A stretch of 64,000 bases of DNA from Vigna angularis. Lineage: Eukaryota; Streptophyta; Magnoliopsida; Fabales; Fabaceae. The position numbers were made by a program, and so were the translations under genes. Where the stretch lies: contig NC_068975.1 of the NCBI RefSeq assembly GCF_016808095.1, forward strand, positions 33,069,001-33,133,000. The letters run 5' to 3'. The first letter of the stretch is position 1. The number at the start of each line of letters is the position of its first letter. The notes under the pieces are model-generated. The model was given only the letters and a program-made list of their open reading frames with translations. It was not told the DNA's origin and ran no database searches. Positions 48,280-61,900 of this stretch are shown here, in pieces.

Positions 48280-50910
48280 ATTTAAAGCGAACAATATCTT
48301 ATCAGTATGGAGATATGTGTGTGTCAACTGCCTAAAAAATATATAAATGTTTGTCTCATATACTAGTTTATTTACTTTTTCTATATGAAGATGTTATACA
48401 TGTCGAAATATCATGACATTACTAAAATTGTATATACTGTCACTGTCCCTGTTTTGTCTTCAAAACTTGCTTGCAACTTAAGGGGAGTATTTCTCTTGAT
48501 TGGTGATGATAGAGCATTAATGATAGTCAAATTTGATATTATTTATAAATTATTTACGAATTAAACAAATTTATATAAAAATTAAAAAATTATCTTTAAC
48601 TTAAAATTTAAGATAATATGTCTTTAGTTATTTCTAACTATATATCATTTTACGTACTTTTATATAATATAGTACTTACTCTTTTTTTATTTTTGCTAGA
48701 AACTCATATTTTTATAATTTTTACATTTAAATTGAGTTGTTATTTTTTTCAAAATAGTATGTTTAACTGTACTAAATATCCAAAATTGAAAATTTACTTA
48801 ATTATTTTTTATAGTAATTTAAAAACAATGCAAAAAAATCGCCAATACATAATAATGATCTTTTTGGTCAAGTGATTTTTTCCACGTTTACATTGAGTCT
48901 CCATTCAATTGTTTAGTTATTTATTTAAATTTTTAATTTAAAAAACCTAAAAAAACATCTTTTTCCCCATTTTTTTTAAATGTCTCTATTGGTATATCTC
49001 TGGTTTTTAGAAGGATTTTGTAACGGGTTTGATAACTTAAAGATTTTATGTCCACTTAAAAATAATTTGATTCATATAAGTTGAATTAAACACTATTCAA
49101 GATACTAAATAATAGGAATTGTGTAAGCAATGGATGCAATCAATTTAGTTCAATTAATTGGAAGATCGTGACTATTGAATTGAATCTCCTGTTTATTATT
49201 ATAAGTAACGGAGAATCATGTTTAGTATTTGAATAATAGATTTAAGAAAATAAAAAACAATATAAATATCTATAAACAAAACATCATATTAAGAGTAATT
49301 ATCAAGAATTAAAATGGAATAAAAGAAGAGATATAGAGCATATAGGACTTGACTTAGATTTTTAAGATAACACTTTGAAATGGGAGATTTTGAAAAATTC
49401 CAAAGGTAGGCATAAGATCTTAGAGGTGCGTTTCATATTTGCTTCATTGCTACTTTTTTCTCTTATATGTTACGTTGCCCAGATTCTCTTTTCTTCTTAG
49501 ATTTTGATTAAAGTATTAAAGTGAAGTTGAATTTGAAGGTGAAAATAAGATTAGAATTTTAAAGTAAAGAAATTGTAAAAGTTTGTAAGTTGTAGTGAGA
49601 AAGAAAAAAAAAAGAATAATTTTAGGAAATAATTAAATATTGCATATTATTTTATAAAACTCGATGATTGATGATGGGAAAAAGTGGAAAGCACATATCT
49701 TTGATGTGGACGAAACGGAAAGCATAAGTGCATGAAAGGGTTAGAAACAATGGGAGTTTGGGCCACAAGAAAGAAGAAAGAAGAAAACGTTGTGAACAAC
49801 ATAGCATGGCATCCTTCTTATTTGGTCCCAAATCTCATTCATTCATTATTGGACTACCTTCTTCCACGCCATTTTCAGAATAATATATACTCTCATTTTC
49901 TCACCATTTTTAATTTAAATATAAATTAAATTATCAAATTTTAGTTAAATTTTATTTGAGGGTCAAAGCTACGATAACTTTTACTTACATGTATTCTATC
50001 GATCATTTATTGTTGGTCAATTGTATAACTTTATTTGTATCATCTTTTGAATTTTCTTTTTATATTGTACTTTTACTTTTAGTATTGTGCTTTGAGATAT
50101 TTCAACGAACGATGAATGTTTTATGTCGGCGTATAAATATGGTATAGTTGTGTTTTTTTTTTTAATTTAGGTTAAAATATAAAGTATAAGTAATGCTAAT
50201 AATATAAAGAATGCTCCACGTATAAATACAGTTAGATTCTCAAATACTTGAGTCTATTATTTAATGATAATAAATGATTAAGGATATTTCTGTACGAAAA
50301 TTAAGGTATAAGTTATCTTAAATATTGGCTCTTGCATAAATTATAAAGTAAAATCTTTAATCTAAAAAGAAAATCAAAGAGTATGGACAATCTAGAATTA
50401 ATGTATTCTTTAAAATGCACTTTTCTAAATTATAGGAATTATCCATAGGTGGGAGACAGATATTCATGGGTCGAATCAACTTCTAATTTGTCATTTAAAA
50501 TATTTGTTAAACTAAAAAAATATTTTCTATAAAAATTACTTCTGAAAATTCTCGAATGCCCCTCAATTAGAAGAACGTGTATGAAAACTCATCGGAGAAC
50601 GAAAGGACACTCAAATACAGGGAGCAAGAGGCCTAATCCGCCATTAATTTGATCGATTTTATTTTTCTTAGTTTATATCAGCATGTTTTCATTGCTTTTA
50701 TCAACAAAATTAAATATAATTCAGAATATTGTAATTTTGTATTATACTATTTAAACAAATGTAATATTATTATTACTTACATCATAAATTCTTGTAAATT
50801 AACTTTTAACAAGTAATTATAATTGAATAAATAGTCCTGTATTAAATCAAACAATCTCAATTAAAATAATTAGTGCATGAAATATTAATTTAATTTTTGG
50901 AGGTTTCAAC

Positions 50911-50943
<33 letters not shown>

Positions 50944-51103
50944 TACTTTTAAGACTTTCTTATTTTGTCAACTTTTACTTTTATAAACTGAATTTTATAA
51001 GAGATAATAATATTTATTAAGACAAAAATGCATCTTTTATTTTCTTTATCATGTTATTTAGGTTGTTTGAAACTATTCTGATTTTAATAATTAAAAAATG
51101 GTA

Positions 51104-51145
<42 letters not shown>

Positions 51146-51900
51146 TTTAATATTTTTAAAGTGAGTATAGAGAGTATGTATCTATTTGTATAGGTTTTTA
51201 TATTCATTTTATTTTAAATTATTAAATCATTCATAATTTATTATGGGATAATTTAAATAATTTATTTTTACTATTCTTTTTTGTCCTTTATTTCATTTGT
51301 TAAACCCTTATTTTTTTTACATATCTTTTTTCTTTTCAATTGTTCAAATTATTCATTATTCATTACTTATATTTCTAAAATATTTTATTTCTCATTCTTA
51401 CTTTAGTTACACATTTTTTTCTTTATATAGGTTTCTTTAAAGGGATGTATTGCATTTTAGGAGAAGTGAATTTTAGTTTTATCAAATTAAATTTTATAAA
51501 TATTTTGATTTATTAGGTAATCTTAAAAAATTATATAAAATAATAATGAGTATAAATGTATATATTTGTTACGCGACAAAAATAGAAATAGATATAAATT
51601 TCATTTAAGATAAAAGTGAAAATAGAGATAAAGATGATTTTTTTAAGGAGCTTGGTAATACACTCAAACGTCTACTATTCATGTTGTTATACTTAATCTT
51701 CTTTAAGATCTAACAATTTATTTAAAAACCTGAGAAATTTTATGTGATATTACGATACTCCAATCCAATCTATAGATTTTACAAGATTAGTGTATTATAA
51801 GATCATATATTAATTTTAGATTTAAATTATTTTTTTATAATTATTTGTAAAATTTATTTAATATGATCTCTTAATATCTTTTATTTAAATACTAAAGTTT
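48280..51900. other. AT-rich intergenic region with microsatellites
   Basis: (CA)n-(TA)n at 50911-50943 and (TA)n at 51107-51142. Frames of 60-85 codons at 48618-48875, 49732-49929 and 49956-50147 have AT-driven composition and no domain. No gene supported. Confidence 0.45.
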
Positions 51901-51904
51901 ATTT

Positions 51905-52235
51905 AAAATAATTCAATGTGGTTGGTTATTGTACTCGTGACTCTCGGATGGCTTCGACGAACAACACTGGAGAAATATCAAGGTCGGATGGCCGAGACAG
52001 GCGGGTTTCCGAATATGATTAAGGTAAAATACTAATTAAGGATAATTAAGCTGTGGATTGGGTCATGATTAAGGCTTTGTTAATCCAAAGCCCACAACCA
52101 AAACTATAAATACAAAAGAAGTAAACATGTTCATTAATTATGCATTTATTACAGGACTTAACTTACCGACGATGACCGGACGGAAGCGATATAAATATGA
52201 CTCAACCCTGCAACAATTATATTACATTAATATTA
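51905..52235 (+). mobile_element. LTR relic, related to 35660-36065
   Basis: Contains 'ctcggatggcttcgacg', 'gggtcatgattaaggctttgttaatccaaagccc', a TATA-like ACTATAAATACAAAAG and 'gacgatgaccggacggaag', in the order seen at 35660-36065. No ends or coding part were found. It is probably the remnant of an LTR. Confidence 0.45.
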
Positions 52236-52559
52236 ACATTGTTTGAATTTAATCATATTTGAGATGGTACCCTTTTCACTAGGTTTACTTTTTAGCAAAA
52301 TTAACACAAAGAATATAAAAGTTAATTTGTTGGAATCACAAGAATAACTCATAAAAAAGAAATCAATACAGTAACACGTGGTTGACTTTCAAATGCTATT
52401 TCTACATTAAATCCTTTTAAATAAAATAAAGACTAAGTTAAAAAAAAATAAAAAATAAAGAAGCATATTGAGAAAGTATACAAATTAGGCTTAATTTTAT
52501 AATTCATTATAAATAAAAGAAATTATACAAAAATCAATTTGTAAGATAAAATTTATACG

Positions 52560-53175
52560 AATACCGTTAAAATGGGTTAGTCGTTTCACTCCAACTCACC
52601 ACAGGTTGGTTACTTAGTGAGTCAATCCAACCCGATTAACTTATTAGTGAGTCTACAAAATTTAAACCTGTTTTGACCTATCATAGGTTTTTGGGTTAAG
52701 CGAGTTAAACTCACTTACTTACAATTTTTTTTCTTCAATTTAAAAAACAATAAAAAAAATTTTCTAATTGAAATCTAAATTAAGTTTAATCCAAATATAA
52801 TAATAAAAAATTATGTTAGATTACAAATACAATCTAAAATTAAAAAAATACAATACAATCTATAATATGTTAAACTCCAGATACAATCCAAAAGCACACA
52901 AATACAAAGCAAAATACTATTTAACATCAAATCATTGTTGTCAATTATCTATCTAAAATAGTAGAGTCTTAATGGATAAATCCATAACATATAAAGGTTA
53001 GGTTTAAAGTTTTTATTTTTTTAACATAATTTAAAATTTATGGTGGGTTGGTGAGCCAACCCAACTCGCTATGGGTTCAACCCAGGATTAATTTTGACTC
53101 ATGTTTAAATTTTCAATTTTTTTAAATTCAATTTGATTCGAATTTATGATGAGTTACGTTGATCCACGATAACAG
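52560..53175. mobile_element. Degenerate hAT-like MITE relic
   Basis: 'aaaatgggttagtcgtttcactccaactcaccacaggttgg' at the left, and 'ggtgggttggtgagccaacccaactcgctatgggttcaaccc' followed by 'gatgagttacgttgatccacgat' at the right, match the layout of the element at 41064-41654. Terminal repeats are eroded and no target duplication could be seen. Confidence 0.45.
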
Positions 53176-53199
53176 ATAGAATAATATATCTAACAAACA

Positions 53200-56100
53200 A
53201 CAAATTTCGTTAGGATAAACTTTAACAATTGCTTTTATATCATAGTAAAATACAAACTTTAAATCTAACTCAATTTTACAAAATCGATTTATAAAATAAA
53301 ATTTACATCCATTTATCTATTTTAAACTGATATTATCTCTATTAGTATTTATATAAAACGTGTGTGGATTTAGTGCTAAGCTAAGAGAAAATAATACACA
53401 TATTAAAAAAGTAATAAAATTAATTAATTTTTGAATGACACTGACAAAGTTCGCAATCCATTCTAAGTCTGAATCATCCTAACCTACTTTATGGACTAGA
53501 AATACAGCGAATAAAATGAAGACAAACAACTCGTTTTATCGGTCCTACAACCATATTATGTGGTCGCCACCTGCGAAGAGAAAAGCTACGGAGGACACAA
53601 CATAAGTCAATTAGCAACGTGTGTTTGGCCACGTTGTTTCCATTACTTCACAAATATACCACACACTCTAAATTAAACATATTACTTTTTTTTTGTATTA
53701 AATTAACTTCGATAATATTAAAAGAAATTTCATTTAGAGTTTAATTTCGATATATTAAATGATTTTTGTACTGTTAAAGTAAGAATTACTGATAATTTTT
53801 TAAATAATTGTTTCATATATAAATGCTTACCCATCATAGTTCATAATTAAATTCTCTAGACAGTGTTCTAATTAAATTCTTTATCGTAAGCATCTTACTT
53901 ACAGTATAAAAGTAGTGTACGACAATTTAACAGGTTTAATATTTAAAGTTGGAAAATAATTCACTTCTTCTTAAGGCTAAATCATGCCCAATTTTTCTCC
54001 CTTCATGTGTTTTAATAAATATTGAATTAATCCCATCAATTTGACTTTTCACTGCGAGATATCTCATCAACTATTTCTAAATATATTATTTAAAACTATT
54101 TAATGCTTCATCAATCGATTTTATTTAATATATATTATATTCTTTTTAATAATTAAATTTGACATACGTAATCATGGAAACCTATCACATAATTAAAATA
54201 TCTAAATTACATATTCATAAATATTCGATATGTTTAAATTTTGATATATTTAATCATGAGAATGATACAATCCGAACAAATAGTAATAGATAGATAATTT
54301 TAATTCTTAGAAAGAAAGGAAGTATTATCAAGATTATTGAAAGATCGATTATGTTGCTCGTATATGACTATTAATCAACATCATTTAACATTGATGGAAT
54401 TATTGATGTGACATGTTTAGTGTTGTTAATGCGAAACTAATTAATTATAATATTTTATTAGGTTGGTTGGATTTATGAAAGATATTGTCACCATAAACAT
54501 GGAAAAAATAAATAAAACGAAAGAGGGAAATATCATTGCATAAGCATGATTAATTTCAGAGTAAAAGGTTTAGAGTACTATAGAGATAAATAATACTAGA
54601 AACCAACTTGGTTTTCTCTTCTTGACCGTCAACTTATACGCTTTAGAATTCGGTAAGATATATAAAAGAATAAAGTTTGTTTTCATATTCTTTTATGGAG
54701 GAGAATCATTTTGCATATAAGTTAGTATTTTTAGGATTATAAAATTAAATTTATTATGAATGATGTGATATTGCATTATCTATTTATTTTGATATATATT
54801 TTTTGTAATAGATATAAATTTGATACATTTAGAGTTGTTTACGATGTTTTTTTTTTTGCATAGGTTTAGTTTGACTTTCATATTTTTTTGCAATTATTTT
54901 TTTAATAATATTTTTTATAATATAAATGGAACTTATCTTAATCTAACCAACATGTCTAATAACCAACATGTCTAATTACTTAATAAATGTTAACATAATA
55001 AAACAAAAAGTAGATTTTTTAGACGATGGAAAAAAATTATTTACCATATACAAAATCTATAAATTTATAAGGCAATAAAGAGCTATTTAAACAAATAATT
55101 TTTTTTAGTAATCATGTAGTCCAATATGAAGTTTTATTAGTACTTTTTTGTAAAGTAAAAGTTTGGTTACATTATACCACAAAAATAAATAATTTATACA
55201 CAAGGAGATCACGTAAAAATTTCTTGGAAGTGAGAAAAAGACATTAATCTTCATATGTTTTCTTTAATTAAATTTCCAAATATTAATATATGAAAAATTT
55301 ATTAAAAAACAAAAAATAAAGAAATATATTAATAACATGAATCTAAAACAATTCATCACAAATTCGATATAATTAAAACTCGAACTGAATAATATAATTT
55401 TAAGAATGTAAATACGTCCTCTAAGATCCAATAACATAAAATAAGTTTACTTTAATATATAGTCTTTAAGAATAATTGTGCTATAACATATCTTTCTTCC
55501 AATACGATAACGTGACTTTATACCAAAAATGACATGAAAAGAATTTTGAAAGAGTGCATGCTAATTTTCAAATAAAGAGTTACGATGGATTTTGTTTTCG
55601 CTTCTACTTGAAATGCAACATTGTCATCTATATGATTCAACTTCACAGGTAGAAATTGTCACTAAATACTAGAAATGTCAGAAAATTGTATTCTCTAGAA
55701 AATAACACTATTTGCTATGGAAATCTAAATATTCAATTAGGTCATATTTAAGAAATCACGTAATTTTGGTATTACTACTTAATTATCCATCATCAATTCT
55801 GAACACCCTTTTAAAGGACCATCCTCAAGTTCTCTTCGCAGTTTCATCAGACAAATATTCTCTCTCTCTCTCTTTTTTTTTCTATAATCTATCTTATATT
55901 TTAGTTTACATTAATTAATTAGATAGTGTTATTCCAGTCTCTTTACTTATATATGTATATCTCTTTAAAATAATAATATATTCATTTTCTATATATTAAT
56001 TCACGGTTAGTCGATATATCGAAGAGTTTTCAGCAAGTTGCAGCATTGGAAATGAATTAGTTATATCGGTTGAGGTATCTTGTCACCGTATTTAATTATT

Positions 56101-56730
56101 TGATGTATACTAAAAAGAAAAAAACAAAGGCGAAGGTCTCTTAGTTTTGGTGAAAGATCAGTGGAGAATTTGATCCTTTTGAATGGGAAGAAGCAGCATG
56201 TGTTGGGACATAAAGATATGAAAGAAATGATGCACATGTAATGTAATGTGATATTTTTAAGATTAAATAATGTTAGACATTTAAGAAAGTAATCATGTGG
56301 ATTTGCGGGGGAATCAAATGGGGACTCCCTTTATACCTCTGCCCCATTTGATACCTGTGCCCAGCGCAAACACGCAAAAGTGAGCCCCAATTGATACCAA
56401 ACCCAAATGCTCCTTAGGGATGTGATTTTGACCCTATCCTTCTAAATATAATTTTGAAACAAACCAGCTTCTGTCTTTTAAACTCTTCTACTTATTTCTC
56501 TTCTTCATAACCAAACACTATCATACTTTAAAGAAAATCAGATTCTAAGAATCTATCTTTTTTCATCCAAGCAAAAGTTGTTTATGCTCTATTCACATTT
56601 CAAAATCACTTTAGGAGGACTCTTGAACATTCGTAAGATTGATAAAAAATGGTTTGACTTATTTTTTTCCAATGAAAAATTGTGTAACTTTATTACCAAA
56701 ACTTACAGTACTTTTATCAAAAAAAGTTAC
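53200..56730. other. AT-rich intergenic region, no gene seen
   Basis: Only AT-driven short open frames. A TC-rich tract lies at about 55860-55880. At about 56330-56400, related phrases ('gccccatttgatacc' and 'gccccaattgatacc') occur twice, without an obvious element. Confidence 0.4.
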
Positions 56731-56734
56731 TTAT

Positions 56735-56850
56735 TAATATTTGTTTTTGGTACCATTCTAAAAGATCTCTTAGTAAGGAATGTATCTTATGTGTATATAA
56801 ATCTATGTGTATTTCATATTTTATCCGATGTGAGACTTTATTTATACTCA
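56735..56850 (+). repeat. Third copy of the TATATAAA/CCGATGTGAGAC repeat
   Basis: 'ggtaccattctaaaagatctcttagtaaggaatgtatcttatgtgtatataaat' followed by 'tatccgatgtgagactttatttatactcaac' closely matches the arms of the foldback element at 47590-48270. It accounts for most of the 117-codon frame at 56578-56931, which is not a gene. Confidence 0.55.
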
Positions 56851-56999
56851 ACAGATCGACCATTCAGTTTAAGGTTCCGTCGAGTCACTAAGTATTACGG
56901 AAGAAATTGTTTCTTTCAATTTTATCACTAACTAAGTCAGTTTTATAACATCTATGTTAAAAGTTACATGGACAGAGAAAATTATATTGACAACTTATC

Positions 57000-58860
57000 G
57001 TGAGCATCCACGAGAATCATGATTGGTGGTGTAACAATGGATAACTAAACCATTCTCAACTCAAGAGTTCTACACAGTAATCCTTAACCAACAAGATTTG
57101 GGATGATTCGTATTGGTAATCAAAGGAACCCTGAAAAACACCCTTATATAGTCCACGTGGTCACACTGCCTACATTGACATCCTTTTACATGTATATGTG
57201 TACCTCGAGAACATGCCTCCCACGAGAGGTGGGGCTTCTCTGGCGGCGCCACCACAAGAAACAAACAGTCTGCCTCAACCCCACTTCCATGTTTGCATAA
57301 TTGCACTAATCATTATTAAGATGCTTATCAGCCATTGCTTGAATACTACGGTTGGATAAATGTTTGAGTGTAAATACGAGTATCAAGTTTCGCTTAATGT
57401 CTCAAGACTTTGTCTTAGATGTCCTACCAAGTTCACTTATGTTATTCACTTCCAATTCATTGACAAAGATCTTCTTTTCAGTTCACTTGTTACTAACAAT
57501 TTTGCTGTTAACTGTCAAATTGTGCTGTATACAAGGCACTATCTCTCTTTCCATGTGCATAAAATCTAAAATATGATCTATATATCGTGCACATGCTTTC
57601 TTCCATGACTCGTATATACAATACCAGAACTCGTATTTATATTTAGCTCGCATAGTTTTGGCTTTTAGCAGATTGTTCTTCTCTCTTTGGCACAGCCTTT
57701 GTGCAGAAGCAAGTGGGTTTTTGCTATCCCCCCATTATCTCTGGGGAAAGATTCTTGTGAGATATTCATACGGGACCAGTACTTAGATAATGACCCTCTT
57801 CCACATGCTAAATTAACTAATGAGAGCTCTCAAAACTTTATTCCGCCTTCAAAAACCAGAAGTATGTTGTGCTTCATTCCTTTCCATCAACAATTTCAAA
57901 ACGTCACACAAACTACAGTTACTTTTGTTACCTTGCAATGTAGACATCCTACCTTGTGGCTTAAAGACAAGAATGAATGAATGGAGAGAATACAAAGAAA
58001 AATGCTGACAATACATGATTTTACCAGATAATTCCAAAACATTTATCAACACATTACTTCACAATATATAATCCACATGCAGTAGATTATCATCATCTAA
58101 TCATATATGGGCCACAAGGCCCCTTAATCAAAGGTGAAAGGTCGGTAGTAATCTGAAGCATTCAATGTCGGCCAATCCAAAACTACAAAGAAAAAGAAAG
58201 GAGGTGAATTAGCACATGAAGATATCTTGATAATCAGCAACATTAACTGATAATTGAGATTTTCTGTTAGTGGGTTTTGGACAAGTATTGGTGTGTTACA
58301 ACCCCCTAGAAAAAGGCTTACTGGCCCACGTGTCATACTTACATAGAATCCCCATTCATTCTATTGTCTGTCTGGTATGGTTTGTCCTTTGATATGTGAA
58401 CTAAACACTAACCAATATGTTTCATCCTGAATCTATTCTTCAAAAGCTAAAGGCTATATTTTTATTATATAATTTCTACCCTTTTATGTAGCGATGGAGC
58501 TACCACCACATCAACCAAAACCAACCCCACGGCCACCAATACCACCACAATATATGCAGCAAGAAACACCATTGCACCTTCTTTGTATCCCCTAGTCGGC
58601 ATACAAAATTGTCTGCAACTGCATTTCACAAAGTCTCTACTCTCTTGTCTGCCACTTGCCGGGCTATCACTTTTCTACCACTCTCCTTCCATTTTGTCGA
58701 TCTTAATTTGTTGAGGCAAGACGAAGGATTTTTCCTACACGTTTTCACCACTCCCTTATCTATCTTTTAATTTGCATTAGTTTCATAAGCTTCCTGATTC
58801 TTCCTTTATCACAGGCTACATAAGGAAAAAGTCAGTAAGAGAAAAAGTAGTCAACAACCA
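57000..58860. other. Upstream region of the K+ channel gene, unassigned
   Basis: About 1.9 kb of mixed composition. A GC-rich patch at about 57140-57270 opens a 78-codon frame on the minus strand with many Cys and His residues, but it matches no family I know. Overlapping frames at 57352-57576 and 57687-58052 also lack domains. Likely promoter and repeat DNA. Confidence 0.35.
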
Positions 58861-58863
58861 GAC

Positions 58864-58871
58864 TATAAATA
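58864..58871 (+). promoter_or_regulatory. TATA box of the K+ channel gene
   Basis: TATAAATA lies 84 bp before the ATG at 58955, a canonical sequence and spacing. Transcription would start near 58895-58900 (inferred). Confidence 0.6.
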
Positions 58872-58954
58872 TGGCCAATTCCTGAGGATTCAATTCAATC
58901 CCTTGAACACTTAACTACCTCTGCATAGCCTTGAGGATTCAAACTTAAACACAC

Positions 58955-61900
58955 ATGTCGCTTTCCTGTGCCAAAAACTTCTTCCAGAGGTTCTGGCAAG
59001 CTGAATACCAAATGGGTAATATTCCCCATGGAAGCTTTTTGGCCAATGATGATCTCCTGCCATCTCTTGGAGCCAGAATTAACCAGGAAATTAGACTTAG
59101 AAGATACGTAATCTCCCCTTTCAATCCTCGCTATAGGTGATGTAATGACCCTTTACATATAGTCACAAGAAGATACATAACTCTCGTGAATATTGTTTGT
59201 GTCTGCATCTTCTCATGTTCTTTTATTACAGGGCTTGGGAGTTGGTACTGGTTGTTCTAGTCATATACTCAGCTTGGATTTGCCCATTTGAGTTTGCCTT
59301 TCTGCCTTACAAGGAAAATGCACTATTCATCATAGACAACATTGTCAATGGTTTCTTTGCAATTGACATAGTGTTGACATTCTTTGTTGCATACCTTGAC
59401 CACCATTCTTATCTTCTTGTTGATGATCCGAAGAGGATTGCAATCAGGTGAATGTACATAACTTTTTCCTCAAAGCTAAATGATGCTACAACAACTCTGC
59501 TTACTCTAAATGGCTCAACCAAACTTGCAGGTACCTATCTTCCTGGTTTGCTTTTGATGTCTGCTCAACAATACCGTTTCAGTCCTTCAGCTTCCTCTTC
59601 ACGAATAGTGGCAGTGAGCTTGGCTTCAAAGTTTTTAACATGTTTCGGTTATGGCGTTTGAGACGAGTCAGTTCTCTGTTTGCAAGGTATACCAATACCA
59701 TCACATCATATTCAACTTTATGGTTATGAATGGTTTTCATCAGAGGCTTCTAAGTTCAAGAATATGACATTTCTTAATGGCGCCTTTGCTTTGCTTTCAG
59801 GCTCGAAAAGGACATTCGCTTCAATTATTTCTGGATTAGGTGCACAAAGCTCATTGCTGTAAGCTACTAGAATTCATATGTTTTCTTTGTTCTTCTTGCT
59901 GTAACAATTTCAAGATACTTTCTATGATTGAGTTGCCACTTTCACAAAATTTCAGGTGACCTTATTTGCTGTGCACTGTGCGGGATGCTTTAACTATCTC
60001 ATTGCAGATAGGTACCCAGATTCCAAAAGAACCTGGATTGGTGCTGTGTACCCAAATTTCAAAGAAGAAAGTCTTTGGGACAGATATGTCACTGCAATAT
60101 ACTGGTCCATTGTCACTCTTACTACCACTGGCTATGGGGATTTACATGCTGAGAACACAAGAGAGATGTTGTTTGATATCGCTTACATGCTGTTCAACTT
60201 GGGTTTAACTTCCTATATCATTGGAAACATGACTAACCTTGTAGTCCACTGGACCAGCCGTACCAGAAATTTTGTATGTACTCTCTCAAACTCCTGTTTC
60301 TTCTCTTCTGATAGTGCTGAATTTATCAGTGCCAATTATTATTCTGCGTTAGATTAAACTAAAATCTGTTTCTCATTTAATAATGCCCTTCAAAGTCACT
60401 ATCCAGGACAGTGTTCAAAAAGCTAATTTTAGATATTCTGTGGGCCCCACATTTCGGTGTTACATTTAAAACAGCAAATCTAAATCTAGCATAATCCTAC
60501 TGTTAGTTTCATGGTATGCTTGCTGCGCTGCAGTTTCATTTTCAGCAATAACTAACTATCTCCTTTCCAATTAAATAACTCGTTCAGATAAGAGGAATTT
60601 TATTTCTTCCGTCTAATGAAGAGAGGATTGGTTTTGGTGCCGCAGAGAGACACAGTCAAAGCAGCTTCTGAATTTGCATCAAGAAATCATTTGCCCCATC
60701 GCATACAAGATCAGATGTTGTCACATATATGTTTGAGGTTTAAAACTGAAGGACTGAAGCAGCAAGAAACATTGAATGATCTTCCAAAGGCAATTCGTTC
60801 AAGCATTGCACACCATCTGTTTTTTCCTGTCGTGCAAAAGGTCTACCTTTTCCAAGGAGCCTCACATGATTTCCTTTTCCAACTGGTAATACTAATACCC
60901 CACATGCCTTGTTTGCTTTTATCATCGTGACATTTTGTCTTAATGCTAAAATGTCCGTAATTGACTCAAGTGACCCTGTTATAATAGATTTCAGATATGG
61001 AAGCTGAATATTTCCCACCCAAGGAAGATGTCATACTACAAAACGAGTCCTCCACGGAACTTTATGTGCTGGTTTCAGGGGCAGTGGTGAGTCAGCTTAA
61101 ATCATGAACAATTCAATAAGCATTAATTAATTTTGGAGAATGTTTTCTGACAAATTTTCTTCTTTTTTTTGAAACTGTTACCTGTTGCAGGATCTGGTTC
61201 GCTACATCGATGGGCATGATAATGTAAAGTTGTTCAAGATCATGACATTTTATTCAGCTTCAAAATATGAAATAACTGAATATAACTTTCTCTCTCTACG
61301 TTAAACAATTCAGGTTCATGGGAAGGCAGTTGCAGTTGATGCGTTTGGAGAGATTGGAGTTTTGTATCAGATACCCCAGCCTTTTACAGTTCGTACAACA
61401 GAACTTTCTCAGATTTTAAGACTCAACAAAACATCCTTAATGAATGTTTTACAAGCAAATCCAGGAGACGCACAAATTATAATGGATAACCTTTTAATGG
61501 TAATAATGAGGATATGGAAGACCTTTAAATTCAAATCATGTGGAATATTTAATATAAAGTTCATTTATAGCATAATCCGCCAACAATAATAGGTTCCTGA
61601 ACCACTTTTTTATGCATTGACAGAGGTTGAAGGGGCGTGAAGATTTTGGCTTTGAATTTCTATGCACAGATTCTGGGCGGTTTCCAAATGAACTGCTTCA
61701 AGGAGATCATGCAACACGAAGCTATTCTCACGAGTGTACAAATAATTCACATGAGCATTCATTAATGGGTGAAGGAGAGTGCATAGATATTAGAAAGCCT
61801 GAGATCGGTTTGCGTAATGTGACTAATGATGATGATTTAGTCACTAAACATAGCGTGATCCCCGAGCGTGATACAAGAGAAGCTCGTGCCCCTGCACGCA

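Noticed and set aside
56578..56931. 117-codon frame on the plus strand
   Set aside because: More than a third is the dispersed TATATAAA/CCGATGTGAGAC repeat found twice near 48 kb; the rest has no domain.
57070..57306. 78-codon Cys/His-rich frame on the minus strand
   Set aside because: The Cys and His spacing fits no zinc-finger class I know, and an equally long frame is open on the other strand, as expected for a short GC-rich patch.
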